Positions 42,600-51,609 of a stretch of 64,000 nucleotides of DNA are shown one piece after another. The stretch covers positions 124,001 through 188,000 of the forward strand of contig NZ_JAGSYH010000004.1 in NCBI RefSeq assembly GCF_025685685.1. Reading direction: 5' to 3'. A program made the translations under genes and the position numbers. Every line of letters starts with the position of its first letter. The first letter of the stretch is position 1. Source of the stretch: Acidicapsa dinghuensis. Its GTDB lineage: Bacteria > Acidobacteriota > Terriglobia > Terriglobales > Acidobacteriaceae. The notes below the pieces were generated by a model. It had not been told where the DNA came from. It did no database searches and saw only the letters and a list, made by a program, of their open reading frames with translations.

Positions 42600-43349
42600 T
42601 TAAATGTGCTCTCGAGCCGCGAGCTGCCAGCAGGCAATCAGAGAGATAGCCAAACCACCGCACAGACCCCAGCCGAGTGCCAACAGCGGTTGATGCGGAG
42701 AAGCTGCAGCCGCTGGGGCGGTCCAGGGATACAAGCTGAGCAGTCTCAATGGAGCAGAGATCAGAATAATTCCGGACATGATTCCTGCAATTCCGACTCC
42801 AAGCGGGACCAGAAAGCTGCGCCAACGCAGGCTAAGCCAGCACTGCAGAGAGATGAGCAGCAAACATGCGCCGCAACTCCGTCCTACTCCGTTCAGCAAC
42901 AGCCGCCATGGCAGCGCGACTCCTCTCCATTCGGCATGCACCAACTTGAGGATTTCGACCGCAGTAATTGCGAAGAGCGGCAGGCAGATCGAACTTAGAA
43001 CCACAAGGGCAAAAACCACAATCCACTTGGCTGCAAAAACTGGCCAACGGCGTATGGGCAATGCGAAAAGATGATCCCAATGGTTCCCATTGTGATCTAG
43101 CGAAGCACAAAGTGAAGCCGCGAGAGTTGCCCAAAACGGCAAGAAGACTAGGGTCCACAAGGTAACTATTCCGCGTGCAAATCCGGTGGCAGGGTTTGTG
43201 CCAGCGCGCTCCACTGCCTCGCCGCGCGCCAGGTAAACACCAAGTTGCAGCACGACGATAAACAGGGGCGCGATTACGGCCAGGCGCAATGCCAGCGTGC
43301 GCTTCAGCTTCAGAGACTCGGCAGATATCGCTCTTGCCAACTCAGACAT
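42600..43349 (-). CDS. ABC-2 type transporter permease
   Basis: Membrane subunit of an ABC exporter, 249 residues with six membrane segments (LAVIAPLFIVVLQLGVYLAR, GIVTLWTLVFLPFWATLAAS, WIVVFALVVLSSICLPLFAI, LLISLQCWLSL). It resembles the permeases of BcrA/lantibiotic-immunity type exporters. It overlaps the ATPase gene by eight bases and is followed by a terminator. Confidence 0.82.
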   Translation of the reverse strand: MSELARAISAESLKLKRTLALRLAVIAPLFIVVLQLGVYLARGEAVERAGTNPATGFARGIVTLWTLVFLPFWATLAASLCASLDHNGNHWDHLFALPIRRWPVFAAKWIVVFALVVLSSICLPLFAITAVEILKLVHAEWRGVALPWRLLLNGVGRSCGACLLLISLQCWLSLRWRSFLVPLGVGIAGIMSGIILISAPLRLLSLYPWTAPAAAASPHQPLLALGWGLCGGLAISLIACWQLAAREHI

Positions 43350-44265
43350 GCTCCTCCAATCGTCCGGTAGCTTTCAGGAACAACGATTCAAGCGACTCTT
43401 CTTCTTGAGCCAGGTGATACACAGCCAAGTCGTTTGCCCCTAGGAGTGCATTGACAGCAGCCGTATCGGACATTTGAGCGATAGTCACAGAAAGGGTGCC
43501 ATTGGGACGTCTCTCGACCTGCCAGCCACTTAGTCGTAAAACTGAAGCAGCGTCCTCGGGGCGGTCCACGCGAAGGATCAGTATTTTGTTGCGCTGAGCC
43601 TGGAACGCACCAAGCGAACCTTGGAACAAAAGGCGGCCGCGATTCAGGATGGCAATATGATCTGCAATCTGCTCAACCTCAGCCAGCAGATGACTTGAAA
43701 GGAATACAGTTGCCCCATGTTGCTTCACAAGGGCGCGTAGAAGATCACGGAATTCGTGTACTCCGGCTGGGTCAAGGCCGTTGACAGGCTCATCGAGAAT
43801 GACCAGGCCCGGATAGCCCAGCAAAGCTACGGCCAACCCCAGACGTTGCTTCATTCCAAGCGAGTAGGTTCGCACGAGCCGATCAGAATCATCGGTGAGC
43901 CGGACAAGGTGCAGGACCTCCGAAATCTTTGCCGAATCGATTTCGAGAAGCCGTCGAAATACCTCTAGATTCTCGCGCGCTGACAAATTCGGATAGAGCG
44001 ATGGAGTTTCGATTAATGCGCCGATCCGACTTCGCAAATGCCGACGTGCGGATGAAAAGGGTTGGCCATCAATCAGGACGCTCCCGCTGCTTGGGTTGAG
44101 CAAGCCAAGCAGCAGTCGGATGGTTGTGGTCTTGCCGGCGCCGTTCGGGCCGAGGAACCCGCAAATGGATCCCTTTGGTACTCGAAGGTTGAGTGCTTCG
44201 ACGGCGATGAGCGAACCAAAACGGTAGCCCAAGTCACGAGTTTCGATTGCGAAGGATTCCGGCAT
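43342..44265 (-). CDS. ABC transporter ATP-binding protein (BcrA-like)
   Basis: ATPase subunit of 307 residues. Walker A GPNGAGKT, Q-loop region IGALIETPSLYPNLSARENL, signature YSLGMKQRLGLAVALLG, Walker B LVILDEPVNGLDPAG and the switch HLLAEVEQIADH are all present. The ETPSLYP stretch and the C-terminal extra domain are typical of bacitracin/lantibiotic-type exporters. It works with the permease encoded downstream and is probably controlled by the PadR regulator of the same cluster. Confidence 0.92.
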   Translation of the reverse strand: MPESFAIETRDLGYRFGSLIAVEALNLRVPKGSICGFLGPNGAGKTTTIRLLLGLLNPSSGSVLIDGQPFSSARRHLRSRIGALIETPSLYPNLSARENLEVFRRLLEIDSAKISEVLHLVRLTDDSDRLVRTYSLGMKQRLGLAVALLGYPGLVILDEPVNGLDPAGVHEFRDLLRALVKQHGATVFLSSHLLAEVEQIADHIAILNRGRLLFQGSLGAFQAQRNKILILRVDRPEDAASVLRLSGWQVERRPNGTLSVTIAQMSDTAAVNALLGANDLAVYHLAQEEESLESLFLKATGRLEEHV

Positions 44266-44304
44266 ATTCGCTAGGCCACGCAGTGAAATGGATGGTGCAT
44301 TGAG

Positions 44305-45252
44305 CTAACAGTCAGTGGGAAACGTCCGGCTGCGCCATGCTGCATGAGCGGACATGACAGCTGCAAATCCGAATAGGGTGGTGCTGAGTATCCAGGAAGT
44401 CAGACCCGAGAGGCCAAGTGGGCCGCCGGTGGCGCGGAAGGCGAGACGGTTGGCCATGAATCCCCAGACCACCGCACCAGAGAGCATCAGGAGCATGCCG
44501 GTCGCCGCCACAGGGACCAGCGCTGCTGCAAACGACAGGGGTGTGAGCCGGAGCTTGAACCTCGATAACGAGATACGCAATTCCGGGAACTGGCCGGCAC
44601 GCATGATTTGTGAAACGCTGACGGCGCTCGCCATGCAGGTCATAACCAGGAGTGCCGCGCTGACCGCTCCAGTGATCCAGCGGATAGGCTCGGACGGCCA
44701 GTCTGGGCGGGAAAAGGCCACCGCCCACGGCGATGCAGCCCAGTGTCCACTCGTCACGATGAGGACTGAAGCGATCCAGGCAATCAGAACCAACACACAG
44801 AGGACCGGAATCGAGAGCCGCAGGTAAATACGGCGTCGCCGCTCACGCACCGCAGCGAGGACTGCGGAGCAGAAGAGAGGAAATCCCGCGGCGGTAACGG
44901 CCGCAGCGGCAACGAGGCAACCCGCCTGTATGAGCTTCCAGCTACCGGCGAAGATAGCGTTGTGACCCATGGCAGTCATCAGTGGAGAGTCATCAACCAT
45001 CCCGTAAAGAATGAGGCCGGCGAGGATGGCGACCATCCACGCAGACCAGATCCAGCCAGCAGCGATGCCTTCATTGCGTTGTTGCGAAATTGCAGTGTGC
45101 ATGTGCGTCTTTCCTGCGGAACAAAGAACGTTGACCACGATGGTGAAGGAAAACGGATGCTCTTCGAGTAGAGCCGCGTATTCCCGTCCGTAGCGCCTGC
45201 GCCACCAGCGTGGGTAGAGGCACATCAGACGTTCAGCGGTTACCGGCGTCAT
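44305..45252 (-). CDS. Multi-pass membrane protein of the ABC/PadR cluster
   Basis: Protein of 315 residues. The N-terminus RLMCLYPRWWRRRYGREYAA is a soluble segment found in proteins coupled to PadR regulators, and it is followed by about six membrane helices (IWSAWMVAILAGLILYGMVD, LIQAGCLVAAAAVTAAGFPL, IPVLCVLVLIAWIASVLIVT). Function unknown; likely part of the same envelope-stress or export response. Its start overlaps the end of the PadR gene by four bases. Confidence 0.7.
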   Translation of the reverse strand: MTPVTAERLMCLYPRWWRRRYGREYAALLEEHPFSFTIVVNVLCSAGKTHMHTAISQQRNEGIAAGWIWSAWMVAILAGLILYGMVDDSPLMTAMGHNAIFAGSWKLIQAGCLVAAAAVTAAGFPLFCSAVLAAVRERRRRIYLRLSIPVLCVLVLIAWIASVLIVTSGHWAASPWAVAFSRPDWPSEPIRWITGAVSAALLVMTCMASAVSVSQIMRAGQFPELRISLSRFKLRLTPLSFAAALVPVAATGMLLMLSGAVVWGFMANRLAFRATGGPLGLSGLTSWILSTTLFGFAAVMSAHAAWRSRTFPTDC

Positions 45253-45581
45253 CGTGCCTCCAGTTTGCGTAGGCCGACAAGAGCGACTTGTTGCATCGCC
45301 AGCAGCCGAGCACGAAGCACGCGGCGACCGACTGCGGTTAGCTTGTAAGGCTGGCGGCGATCCTCGACGGCCAGTGCTTCGATGAGCCCCTGCTGGTCCA
45401 GCCGAGTAATTGCGCCGTACAGTGTGCCAGGGCCGAGCCTCTGGCCGCTCATGCGCTCGATCTCCTCGATCATGGCGTACCCGTGTTTGGGGCCGTCGGC
45501 CAGGCTGGCGAGGACCAGTAACGACGGATCAGAAAACTGGTCTGCTCTGGCGGTTGCTACGTGTCGCGTAGTATTACGCAT
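45249..45581 (-). CDS. PadR family transcriptional regulator
   Basis: Winged-helix repressor of 110 residues (LLVLASLADGPKHGYAMIEE, GPGTLYGAITRLDQQGLIEA, YKLTAVGRRVLRAR). It heads the minus-strand operon with the membrane protein and probably the ABC exporter. Its start codon lies within a palindrome (45572-45590), and a promoter with a -10 six bases upstream predicts a leaderless mRNA and autoregulation. Confidence 0.88.
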   Translation of the reverse strand: MRNTTRHVATARADQFSDPSLLVLASLADGPKHGYAMIEEIERMSGQRLGPGTLYGAITRLDQQGLIEALAVEDRRQPYKLTAVGRRVLRARLLAMQQVALVGLRKLEAR

Positions 45582-45616
45582 GACGTAATAGTGGAACAGA
45601 TAGGCGATGCTGTCAA
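45572..45616 (-). promoter_or_regulatory. Promoter and operator of the PadR gene (leaderless)
   Basis: On the minus strand: TTGACA (45611-45616), 17-bp spacer, CACTAT (45588-45593). The palindrome TATTACG-N5-CGTAATA (45572-45590) has the CAT of the start codon in its centre, so transcription should begin at or next to the start codon. The second PadR gene (47726) has the same pair TTGACA and CACTAT. Confidence 0.6.
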
Positions 45617-45840
45617 TAGCCGAAGGGAGATAAACCTCACTGTGGGGCTGGGTCTGATATCAGGCCGCCACTTGCTTGGTCCACACTGGGGTGTGCGGTG
45701 TCGATTCTCGGTTTACACCAAATCGCCAAACCGCATTTCGAGCCCGTCGAATTCTGGAAACTTGGTAAGCCTTGTTAGCAACAACCTAGATTCCACCCTT
45801 CTTGCGCAGGCCAGCAAAGCGCTGACGTGAATCAAAGCGA
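45582..45840. other. Intergenic region with a repeat copy
   Basis: About 260 bases between the PadR gene (transcribed away) and the end of the serine hydrolase gene. It holds the PadR promoter and one copy of the 46-bp imperfect repeat at 45721-45766. No gene is supported. Confidence 0.4.
45721..45766 (+). repeat. Imperfect 46-bp repeat, copy A
   Basis: Shares AATCGCCAA at its start and TTCTGGAAA near its end, and roughly 70 percent of positions, with 47496-47541. The two copies flank the serine hydrolase gene. Confidence 0.45.
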
Positions 45841-47298
45841 CTACGGGTTCTTTTCTCTGTGCCAATGAACATAGGTTGTGATGAACTCCAGCCCGGTCAC
45901 ACGTCCATCCGTATTCAGGTCGAAGATGACACGCGTTGGTGCATCGCGAAGAAAATATTGCGTGTCGGACTCTGGAAATAACTCCTGCGCTTTTGATCCG
46001 AGGGGGATCTCCGCCATCAAATGGTTTCCATCCTGGGTGACTTTGATGAAATCGTAGGTACCCACATAGCGACCGAATTTCGATGGATCGACCGGTACTA
46101 CGGTATGCTCAACCGGCTGAAAATCGAGCCAACCGTACGCTTGCGCTACACTGCGGACAACCTGGTCGGAGAGCTGGCCGCCCCCACCACCGTTGGTCAG
46201 CACGACTACTCCGTCTCCTGACGGATACCCAACCATGTCGCATTGATAGACTGCGGACCCGCCATGCTCGAAGTAAATATGCGGCGGGGTTCCTCCTACG
46301 CGCACGCCCAATCCCCACCGGATGCTCTCCGATGGCCCCAGGCCCGCCGTCACCATCATCTGCGCCATCTTCTGATTGAGCACACGGTGAGATTCTCCCG
46401 TGTACTCCTTCTGCAACTCCATCACAAATTTTGCATAGCCGGTTGCTGTGGTCCACAATCCGCCCGCCGCTGCGTTTGGCTCGACAATATGTGCGGCCGC
46501 GTATCCGGTCGTCCCATTCTCTTCGTAAGCCGTTGCCGCGGTTGCTGCTTTCGCAGGAGACAGGGGTGCTTCATAGGTGCTTTGGCTCATTCCAACCGGC
46601 GCCAGCACCAACTCTTTCATGGCTTCTGCGAAAGGCTTACCGGTAAGCTCGGTGATCAAGAGTTCGAGGATCAGGTATCCACCGTTGGCATACGCATACT
46701 TCGTGCCCGGCTCCGATTCCACGCGAACTGGGGGTGTCGTTGCCGGGGGCTTTCCGTCCAACATTTCAAGCATCGACGGCACGCCCTTATCCGGATCGTA
46801 AATCATGCCGCCATGTGTTCCGATTCCCGAAGTGTGGCTTAACAATTCCCGCACAGTTACGGGATGGTTCTTCGTGTATTCATTGACTGGAATCTTCCAA
46901 CTCTTCAGATAGGTGTTCACATCCACGTCCAGATCGATCTTGCCTTCCTGCACAAGCCGGAGAACGGCCATGGCGGTTACCGGTTTGCTCATGGACGCGG
47001 CGCTAAACAGAGTCGACCCAGAAACAGGCGGTCCACCGAGGCGCCTCACCCCGTAGCCCTTACTCCAATCGATTCGTTTATCGTGGATCACCGCGATACT
47101 CACACCCGGCACATGCAAACGCGACATCTGATCCGCCAATGACATGCCCGGATCTGGACGACCTTTGATCACGGCCAAGTAGTGGAGATTTTCCTCTACT
47201 GCCTTCTCGCGAAGCGCCGCTGAGCCGTCAACGGTCTGTCCCATCGCACGCTGGGCAAATAGGCAGGCTGACAGCGCAAGCCACAAACGTTTACGCAT
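45841..47298 (-). CDS. Serine hydrolase of the class C beta-lactamase / PBP4 family
   Basis: Secreted serine hydrolase of 485 residues with a signal peptide (RKRLWLALSACLFAQRAMG). Catalytic motifs: SMSK (S-x-x-K) in FSAASMSKPVTAMAV, YAN in YAYANGGYLI, and HGG in YFEHGGSAVYQ in place of KTG. A C-terminal beta domain follows. Members of this family are peptidases or esterases as often as beta-lactamases, so resistance should not be assumed. The start at 47298 follows GAGGAGAGG; the ATG at 47325 has no such site. Confidence 0.85.
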   Translation of the reverse strand: MRKRLWLALSACLFAQRAMGQTVDGSAALREKAVEENLHYLAVIKGRPDPGMSLADQMSRLHVPGVSIAVIHDKRIDWSKGYGVRRLGGPPVSGSTLFSAASMSKPVTAMAVLRLVQEGKIDLDVDVNTYLKSWKIPVNEYTKNHPVTVRELLSHTSGIGTHGGMIYDPDKGVPSMLEMLDGKPPATTPPVRVESEPGTKYAYANGGYLILELLITELTGKPFAEAMKELVLAPVGMSQSTYEAPLSPAKAATAATAYEENGTTGYAAAHIVEPNAAAGGLWTTATGYAKFVMELQKEYTGESHRVLNQKMAQMMVTAGLGPSESIRWGLGVRVGGTPPHIYFEHGGSAVYQCDMVGYPSGDGVVVLTNGGGGGQLSDQVVRSVAQAYGWLDFQPVEHTVVPVDPSKFGRYVGTYDFIKVTQDGNHLMAEIPLGSKAQELFPESDTQYFLRDAPTRVIFDLNTDGRVTGLEFITTYVHWHREKNP

Positions 47299-47495
47299 CA
47301 CCTCTCCTCGTAACCGATCGTGCATCTCAGGATGTTGGCACCGTATAGCCAGGAGCCTGGTAACAGCAGCATACTACATAGCCAGAACCGAATAGACACT
47401 TTGAATCGAAGCGCGGTTTCGTTTGGATGTAAACCTACGCTTCGGGCATGTGATCTTTGTCAATTGACTTGCTAAGGCTTCCTCGACGAGTGGTC

Positions 47496-47541
47496 AATCG
47501 CCAACTCGCGTTTCCAGCCGCCGCAGTTCTGGAAATGTGAT
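47496..47541 (+). repeat. Imperfect 46-bp repeat, copy B
   Basis: Partner of 45721-45766; both can be read as the end of a small frame (NRQ...ILE or NRQ...VLE then stop), so they may be fossils of the same gene end. Confidence 0.45.
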
Positions 47542-47668
47542 TTGGCCTGAAGTCAACTGTTGATTCGACCCGCTCGGGGAGCGGGCGGGTCTTGCCATTC
47601 TCAATCCGGGTTGATCAGCGACTGGAAAGTCCCGGAACGATGCAAAGCATGGAGCACAAGAGAGAGGA

Positions 47669-47719
47669 TTGACATCGAATGCGCTTTGAATGCACTATAT
47701 ACCCATAGCTGGCTATGGG
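47669..47719 (+). promoter_or_regulatory. Promoter and operator of the ADOP-linked PadR gene
   Basis: TTGACA (47669-47674), 18-bp spacer, CACTAT (47693-47698), then a perfect inverted repeat CCCATAG-CTGG-CTATGGG (47702-47719) over the expected transcription start. Probable autoregulatory PadR site. Confidence 0.6.
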
Positions 47720-47725
47720 AGACCC

Positions 47726-48061
47726 ATGCATAAGCACACGAATGATCGCCTTCAAGGGACTCTCGATCTCCTGGTGTTGAAGACTCTTGTCTCCCGTGGC
47801 CGATTGCACGGTTATGGCATCACGCTTCACATTGAGCAGGTCTCCGAGGAAATCCTTCGACTGGAAGAGGGGTCTCTCTATCCAGCCCTCCACCGCATGA
47901 CACAGGCTGGCTGGCTGCATTCCGAATGGGGACTCTCAGAAAACAATCGCCGCGCCCGCTATTACTCCATCACCGCTGCGGGTCGAAAGCAGCTTGCAGA
48001 CGAAGTGAAAAGCTGGGCCGCTTTGACCAGCGCGGTGGCGCGCGTCCTGCAGTTCTCATAG
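47726..48061 (+). CDS. PadR family transcriptional regulator (ADOP-linked)
   Basis: Winged-helix regulator of 111 residues: LQGTLDLLVLKTLVSRGRLH, GYGITLHIEQVSEEILRLEE, GSLYPALHRMTQAGWLHSEW and RARYYSITAAGRKQL. It starts at 47726, just after a palindromic operator; the frame is open upstream through the operator. It is directly followed by the ADOP permease gene, the standard pairing in Acidobacteriota. Confidence 0.9.
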   Translation: MHKHTNDRLQGTLDLLVLKTLVSRGRLHGYGITLHIEQVSEEILRLEEGSLYPALHRMTQAGWLHSEWGLSENNRRARYYSITAAGRKQLADEVKSWAALTSAVARVLQFS

Positions 48062-48070
48062 GAGGCAGAA

Positions 48071-50674
48071 GTGGCATGGTTCAACCGCTTGACGAACATA
48101 CTTCGACGCACCAGGGTCTGCGACGAAATTGACGAAGAGCTGCAGTATCACATCGAAGCACGAACTGCTGATGGCGTCGCCAAAGGTATGAGCCGGGAAG
48201 AAGCCCGTGCAAATGCAGTCCGACGCTTTGGTAACGCCACATTGTCACGGGAGAGGTCCTACGAAGCCGACATGCTTGTCTGGCTCGAAACCATCCTGCA
48301 GGATCTTCGGTATGGAGCGCGAAACCTGCGCTCGAATCCCCTTGTAAGCGCGGTAGCGGTGCTGTCGATGGCGCTCGCGATCGGCGCAACGACAGCGATC
48401 TTCAGCGTGGTGCATACGGTGCTGTTACGCGCGCTTCCTTATCAAAATGCGGACCGCATCGTGATGTTGTGGGGCACCGACAAGGTAAACAATTCCCTTG
48501 AAAACAACACCAGCGTGCCGAATTTCGAAGACTGGAGAAAGCGAACCCGAACTCTGGAAAACCTGGCCACCTACAGAGAGGTCGAGGCGTCTTTTTCGAT
48601 CGACGGCAAGGCAGACTGGATCGAATACGCAGCAGTCTACGGCGATTTCTTCGGCCTGATGGGTCGCGCACCAGTGCTGGGCCGAACCTTCGTCACTGAC
48701 GAACCCGATGGCCACCAGGTGGTGCTGAGCTATCGGCTGTGGCAATCACGGTTTGGCGGTTCACCGAGTGTCCTGGGTCAGACGGTGCAATTGAACGGGC
48801 TGACGTCTCAGATCGTCGGAGTCATGCCGCAGGGATTCGCCTTCCCTTCCGAAGGAGCTCTTCTTTGGACTCCCGCATCCGCGATCCCAGGGTGGCAGAT
48901 TCGGCGAAGCGGAAGAAATCACGGTTTCGGCCCCATCCTCGGCCGGCTCCGTCCCGATGCGACCCTGGATCAGGCGCGCGCGGAAGTCGAAGTGATCAGC
49001 CAAGGTCTCGCAGCGCAATATCCGAGCGACAACGCAGACCGCGGCATGCGCCTCGTCCCGCTCGCGGCACAGGTCCACGGCAAAACCGTTCCTTTTATGC
49101 TCGCAATCCTGTCGGGCGCGGTCCTTTTGGTATTGTTGATCGCTTGTGCCAATGTCGCGAACCTGCTGCTCGCGCGAGGCGCGGCCCGCAGTGAGGAGAT
49201 TGCGGTACGGAGTGCGCTTGGGGCGAGTAACGGACGCATCGTTCGGCAACTGCTGACCGAGAGCCTGCTGCTTTCCTGTCTTGCCGGGGCATTGGGTTTG
49301 CCTTTTGCGGCTCTCGGTGTCCGGGCATTGATCGCTCTGGCTCCGCATGGAATCGCCCGGCTTGGAGAGGCACGTCTGGATGTGCCGGTGCTCGTATTCA
49401 GTTTGGGCTTATCTCTTGCAACCGGAATGCTGTTTGGATTCGCTCCGGCTATGCGGATTTCACGACAAGCGCGGAACCGGCAGACCACAAGCGGGGCCGA
49501 TTCGCATTGGATGCGCCGCGCATTCGTTGTGGCGCAGGTTGCGCTTGCCGTGGTCCTGCTTACAGGTGCCGGCCTTCTCATCCGCAGTTTTTTTGCTATT
49601 CAGTCCGTCGATCCCGGATTTCGCACAGCCCGTGTATTGGCGGCCACGCTCCGGTTCGGAAGTGGGCTACCGTCCGACCGGCGCGCCGCACTTTATCGGG
49701 AAGCGATGGCTCGCATCGGCAGCTTGGTTGGGGTGCGCGCGGTTGGTGCGATTAGCACGATGTTTTATCAGGGCAACGATGCGAAGTTTGGCTTGCGCGC
49801 AGTGGAAGGACGTGCGTTGGAAACCCGAGAGCAGTGGACGCCCATGACGTGGGCGACTGTTAGCGGTGACTATTTTCAGGCACTGGGAATCCCCTTGCTC
49901 AGAGGCCGCTTCTTCAGCGATGAAGACACCAAAAACACTACGCCGGTGGTGATTATCAACGAAACTATGGCACGCCGATACTGGCCAGGGACCGATCCCA
50001 TCGGGAAAGGAATCAAAGGCTTCGATGCCCGCGGGCGAAACGATGAATGGGTTCGAGTGATCGGCGTTGTAAAGGACATGCACAGCAGCGGCCTGGAGCG
50101 CTCACCGATCGCGCAGATCTATGAGACCCAGTCGCAGTCACTGGATGACACTGAGAATCTGGTGGTGTATACAGACGCGAGTGAGGCGGTTCTCCGCAAT
50201 ACGATCGGCTCGCTCGATCATTCCGCAGTCCTCACGGATGTGACTACGCTGGGAGCACAGCTTCAGGAACAGAATCTTCCCCGCCGTTTTCAAACGCTGC
50301 TCCTGAGTTTGTTCGCTGCACTCGCGCTGGGGCTCGCAGGAGCAGGTATCTTCGCGATGATGCATTACACAGTTGCCCTGCGTACAAAGGAGATCGGTAT
50401 TCGGATGGCCTTGGGTGCGAGCCGGGCGGCCGTGGTCGGGATGATTCTGCACGAGGGTTTCCTTCTTGTTGCGATGGGGTGTGCAATCGGCCTCGCCGGA
50501 TCATTGGCGTTCTCACGTTCGATCCGCAGCCTGTTATTCGAGGTCGGACCAGGCGATCCAGCCACATTGAGCGCTGTTTCGCTCTTACTCGCAGGTATTG
50601 CGCTGCTTGCCTGCTATATTCCTGTTCGCCGCGCGACGCACGTCGATCCCGTTATTGCGCTTCGTTGCGATTAG
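48071..50674 (+). CDS. ADOP-type (acidobacterial duplicated orphan permease) MacB-like protein
   Basis: Permease of 867 residues made of an N-terminal DUF-like prefix (DEIDEELQYHIEARTADGVA) and two MacB/FtsX-type halves. Membrane segments include AVLSMALAIGATTAIFSVVH, AILSGAVLLVLLIACANVAN, VLVFSLGLSLATGMLFGF and LLLSLFAALALGLAGAGIFA; the conserved RSEEIAVRSALGAS and RTKEIGIRMALGAS segments mark the duplicated FtsX domain. ADOP proteins lack a linked ATPase and are highly amplified in Acidobacteriota; exact role unknown. GTG at 48071 follows AGGAGGC. PadR upstream is the likely regulator. Confidence 0.92.
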   Translation: MAWFNRLTNILRRTRVCDEIDEELQYHIEARTADGVAKGMSREEARANAVRRFGNATLSRERSYEADMLVWLETILQDLRYGARNLRSNPLVSAVAVLSMALAIGATTAIFSVVHTVLLRALPYQNADRIVMLWGTDKVNNSLENNTSVPNFEDWRKRTRTLENLATYREVEASFSIDGKADWIEYAAVYGDFFGLMGRAPVLGRTFVTDEPDGHQVVLSYRLWQSRFGGSPSVLGQTVQLNGLTSQIVGVMPQGFAFPSEGALLWTPASAIPGWQIRRSGRNHGFGPILGRLRPDATLDQARAEVEVISQGLAAQYPSDNADRGMRLVPLAAQVHGKTVPFMLAILSGAVLLVLLIACANVANLLLARGAARSEEIAVRSALGASNGRIVRQLLTESLLLSCLAGALGLPFAALGVRALIALAPHGIARLGEARLDVPVLVFSLGLSLATGMLFGFAPAMRISRQARNRQTTSGADSHWMRRAFVVAQVALAVVLLTGAGLLIRSFFAIQSVDPGFRTARVLAATLRFGSGLPSDRRAALYREAMARIGSLVGVRAVGAISTMFYQGNDAKFGLRAVEGRALETREQWTPMTWATVSGDYFQALGIPLLRGRFFSDEDTKNTTPVVIINETMARRYWPGTDPIGKGIKGFDARGRNDEWVRVIGVVKDMHSSGLERSPIAQIYETQSQSLDDTENLVVYTDASEAVLRNTIGSLDHSAVLTDVTTLGAQLQEQNLPRRFQTLLLSLFAALALGLAGAGIFAMMHYTVALRTKEIGIRMALGASRAAVVGMILHEGFLLVAMGCAIGLAGSLAFSRSIRSLLFEVGPGDPATLSAVSLLLAGIALLACYIPVRRATHVDPVIALRCD

Positions 50675-50900
50675 GAAAGCCCGGCTCTAATGCTCGCTCT
50701 TCGTTCGAGCCACTGACTAAAGCAAGCCTCGCATAAATCGCAAGCACTAGCCGTCGAAAGCAAGCTTCGATCTGCTGATCTGGGTATAGTCTGTGACGGT
50801 TTTCAATTTGGCGCATTATCGCCAAACCACTCATCGAGCGCGAATTGATACCGAGAACTCGGCAGAGGCCCAGCGATCTGTTCGCAGACGGAGAATCACA
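50675..50900. other. Right junction of the cargo block
   Basis: Intergenic stretch between the ADOP gene and PRTRC B. It has a palindrome at 50807-50826 (separate entry) and no supported gene. Expected right edge of the inserted cargo. Confidence 0.4.
50807..50826. promoter_or_regulatory. Palindrome upstream of PRTRC B
   Basis: TTTGGCG-CATTAT-CGCCAAA, a perfect 7-bp inverted repeat with 6-bp spacer, about 75 bases before the PRTRC B start. Candidate operator. Confidence 0.4.
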
Positions 50901-51608
50901 ATGGAAGTACATGTCTCGATCGGAGAGAACCATCGCTTCGAGTTGCGTGAGGCGCTTCTGGTCTATAGGGACCGGCAGCGAAGCTTTGTGACCCGACATC
51001 AAGTGACGCTCCATAAAGATGGACCTCCCACGCTTGCAGCAGCGCAGCCGTTAACGGACGGCTTTGTCGAATCGCTGGTGCGTTCGCTGTGGGGCGGCTC
51101 CTCGGCCGAAATACTCCCTGGGAATGTGGTCGCAAAAGGCGATCGCCTGATTGTATGGTGGACCTCAGCCTGCCATCGCCAGATGTTCTATCAGGACGCA
51201 GAACAGAAAGCGACGAAGCTCAATGGCTGGGTCTTCCCCCAACCGCCCTTGGTGTGGCGCGTCGATGATGGCGGGCTGAAGATCCGGGCACTTCGTGAGA
51301 ACAAGAGGCCGGACGCGACGACAAGGCTTACGGTGGCACCCTTCTGGAATCTTTCGGACGATGGGCGAGTTTGCACCGGCACAATGCGGTGTCCAAACAC
51401 CGCTTCAGTTGCCTCGATCCCGGAGTGGGAGCGTGGCTTCTATGAAAGCGCTTTCACTCACGCCAATGTCGGGCGTCTCACACGCCATCGTGAAGGATTT
51501 GAGGGGCTGTGGAGCGAACTTCGAGACAGGCGCAAGGCGTTTCCCATCGAAGCCCTGATCCAGTTGCCGCAGACACTGGCCGAGTTTGTGCACGGAGACC
51601 GGAGGTAG
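50901..51608 (+). CDS. PRTRC system protein B
   Basis: Protein of 235 residues recognised as PRTRC protein B: ALLVYRDRQRSFVTRHQVTL near the N-terminus, RLIVWWTSACHRQMFY and APFWNLSDDGRVCTGTMRCP further on. Biochemical role unknown. GGAGA precedes the ATG at 50901; the frame is open upstream but includes the palindrome region. It is followed at once by the ThiF-like gene. Confidence 0.85.
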   Translation: MEVHVSIGENHRFELREALLVYRDRQRSFVTRHQVTLHKDGPPTLAAAQPLTDGFVESLVRSLWGGSSAEILPGNVVAKGDRLIVWWTSACHRQMFYQDAEQKATKLNGWVFPQPPLVWRVDDGGLKIRALRENKRPDATTRLTVAPFWNLSDDGRVCTGTMRCPNTASVASIPEWERGFYESAFTHANVGRLTRHREGFEGLWSELRDRRKAFPIEALIQLPQTLAEFVHGDRR

Positions 51609-51609
51609 T

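Larger units (their letters stand above)
47299..47725. other. Intergenic region between serine hydrolase and PadR genes
   Basis: About 430 bases with no supported gene. It contains repeat copy B (47496-47541), a strong hairpin CCCGCTC / GAGCGGG (about 47569-47587) without a T-run, and the PadR promoter-operator. Confidence 0.45.

Noticed and set aside
45841..47298. Antibiotic-resistance beta-lactamase
   Set aside because: The motifs fit the broad serine hydrolase/PBP4 family with HGG in place of KTG; substrate cannot be inferred.
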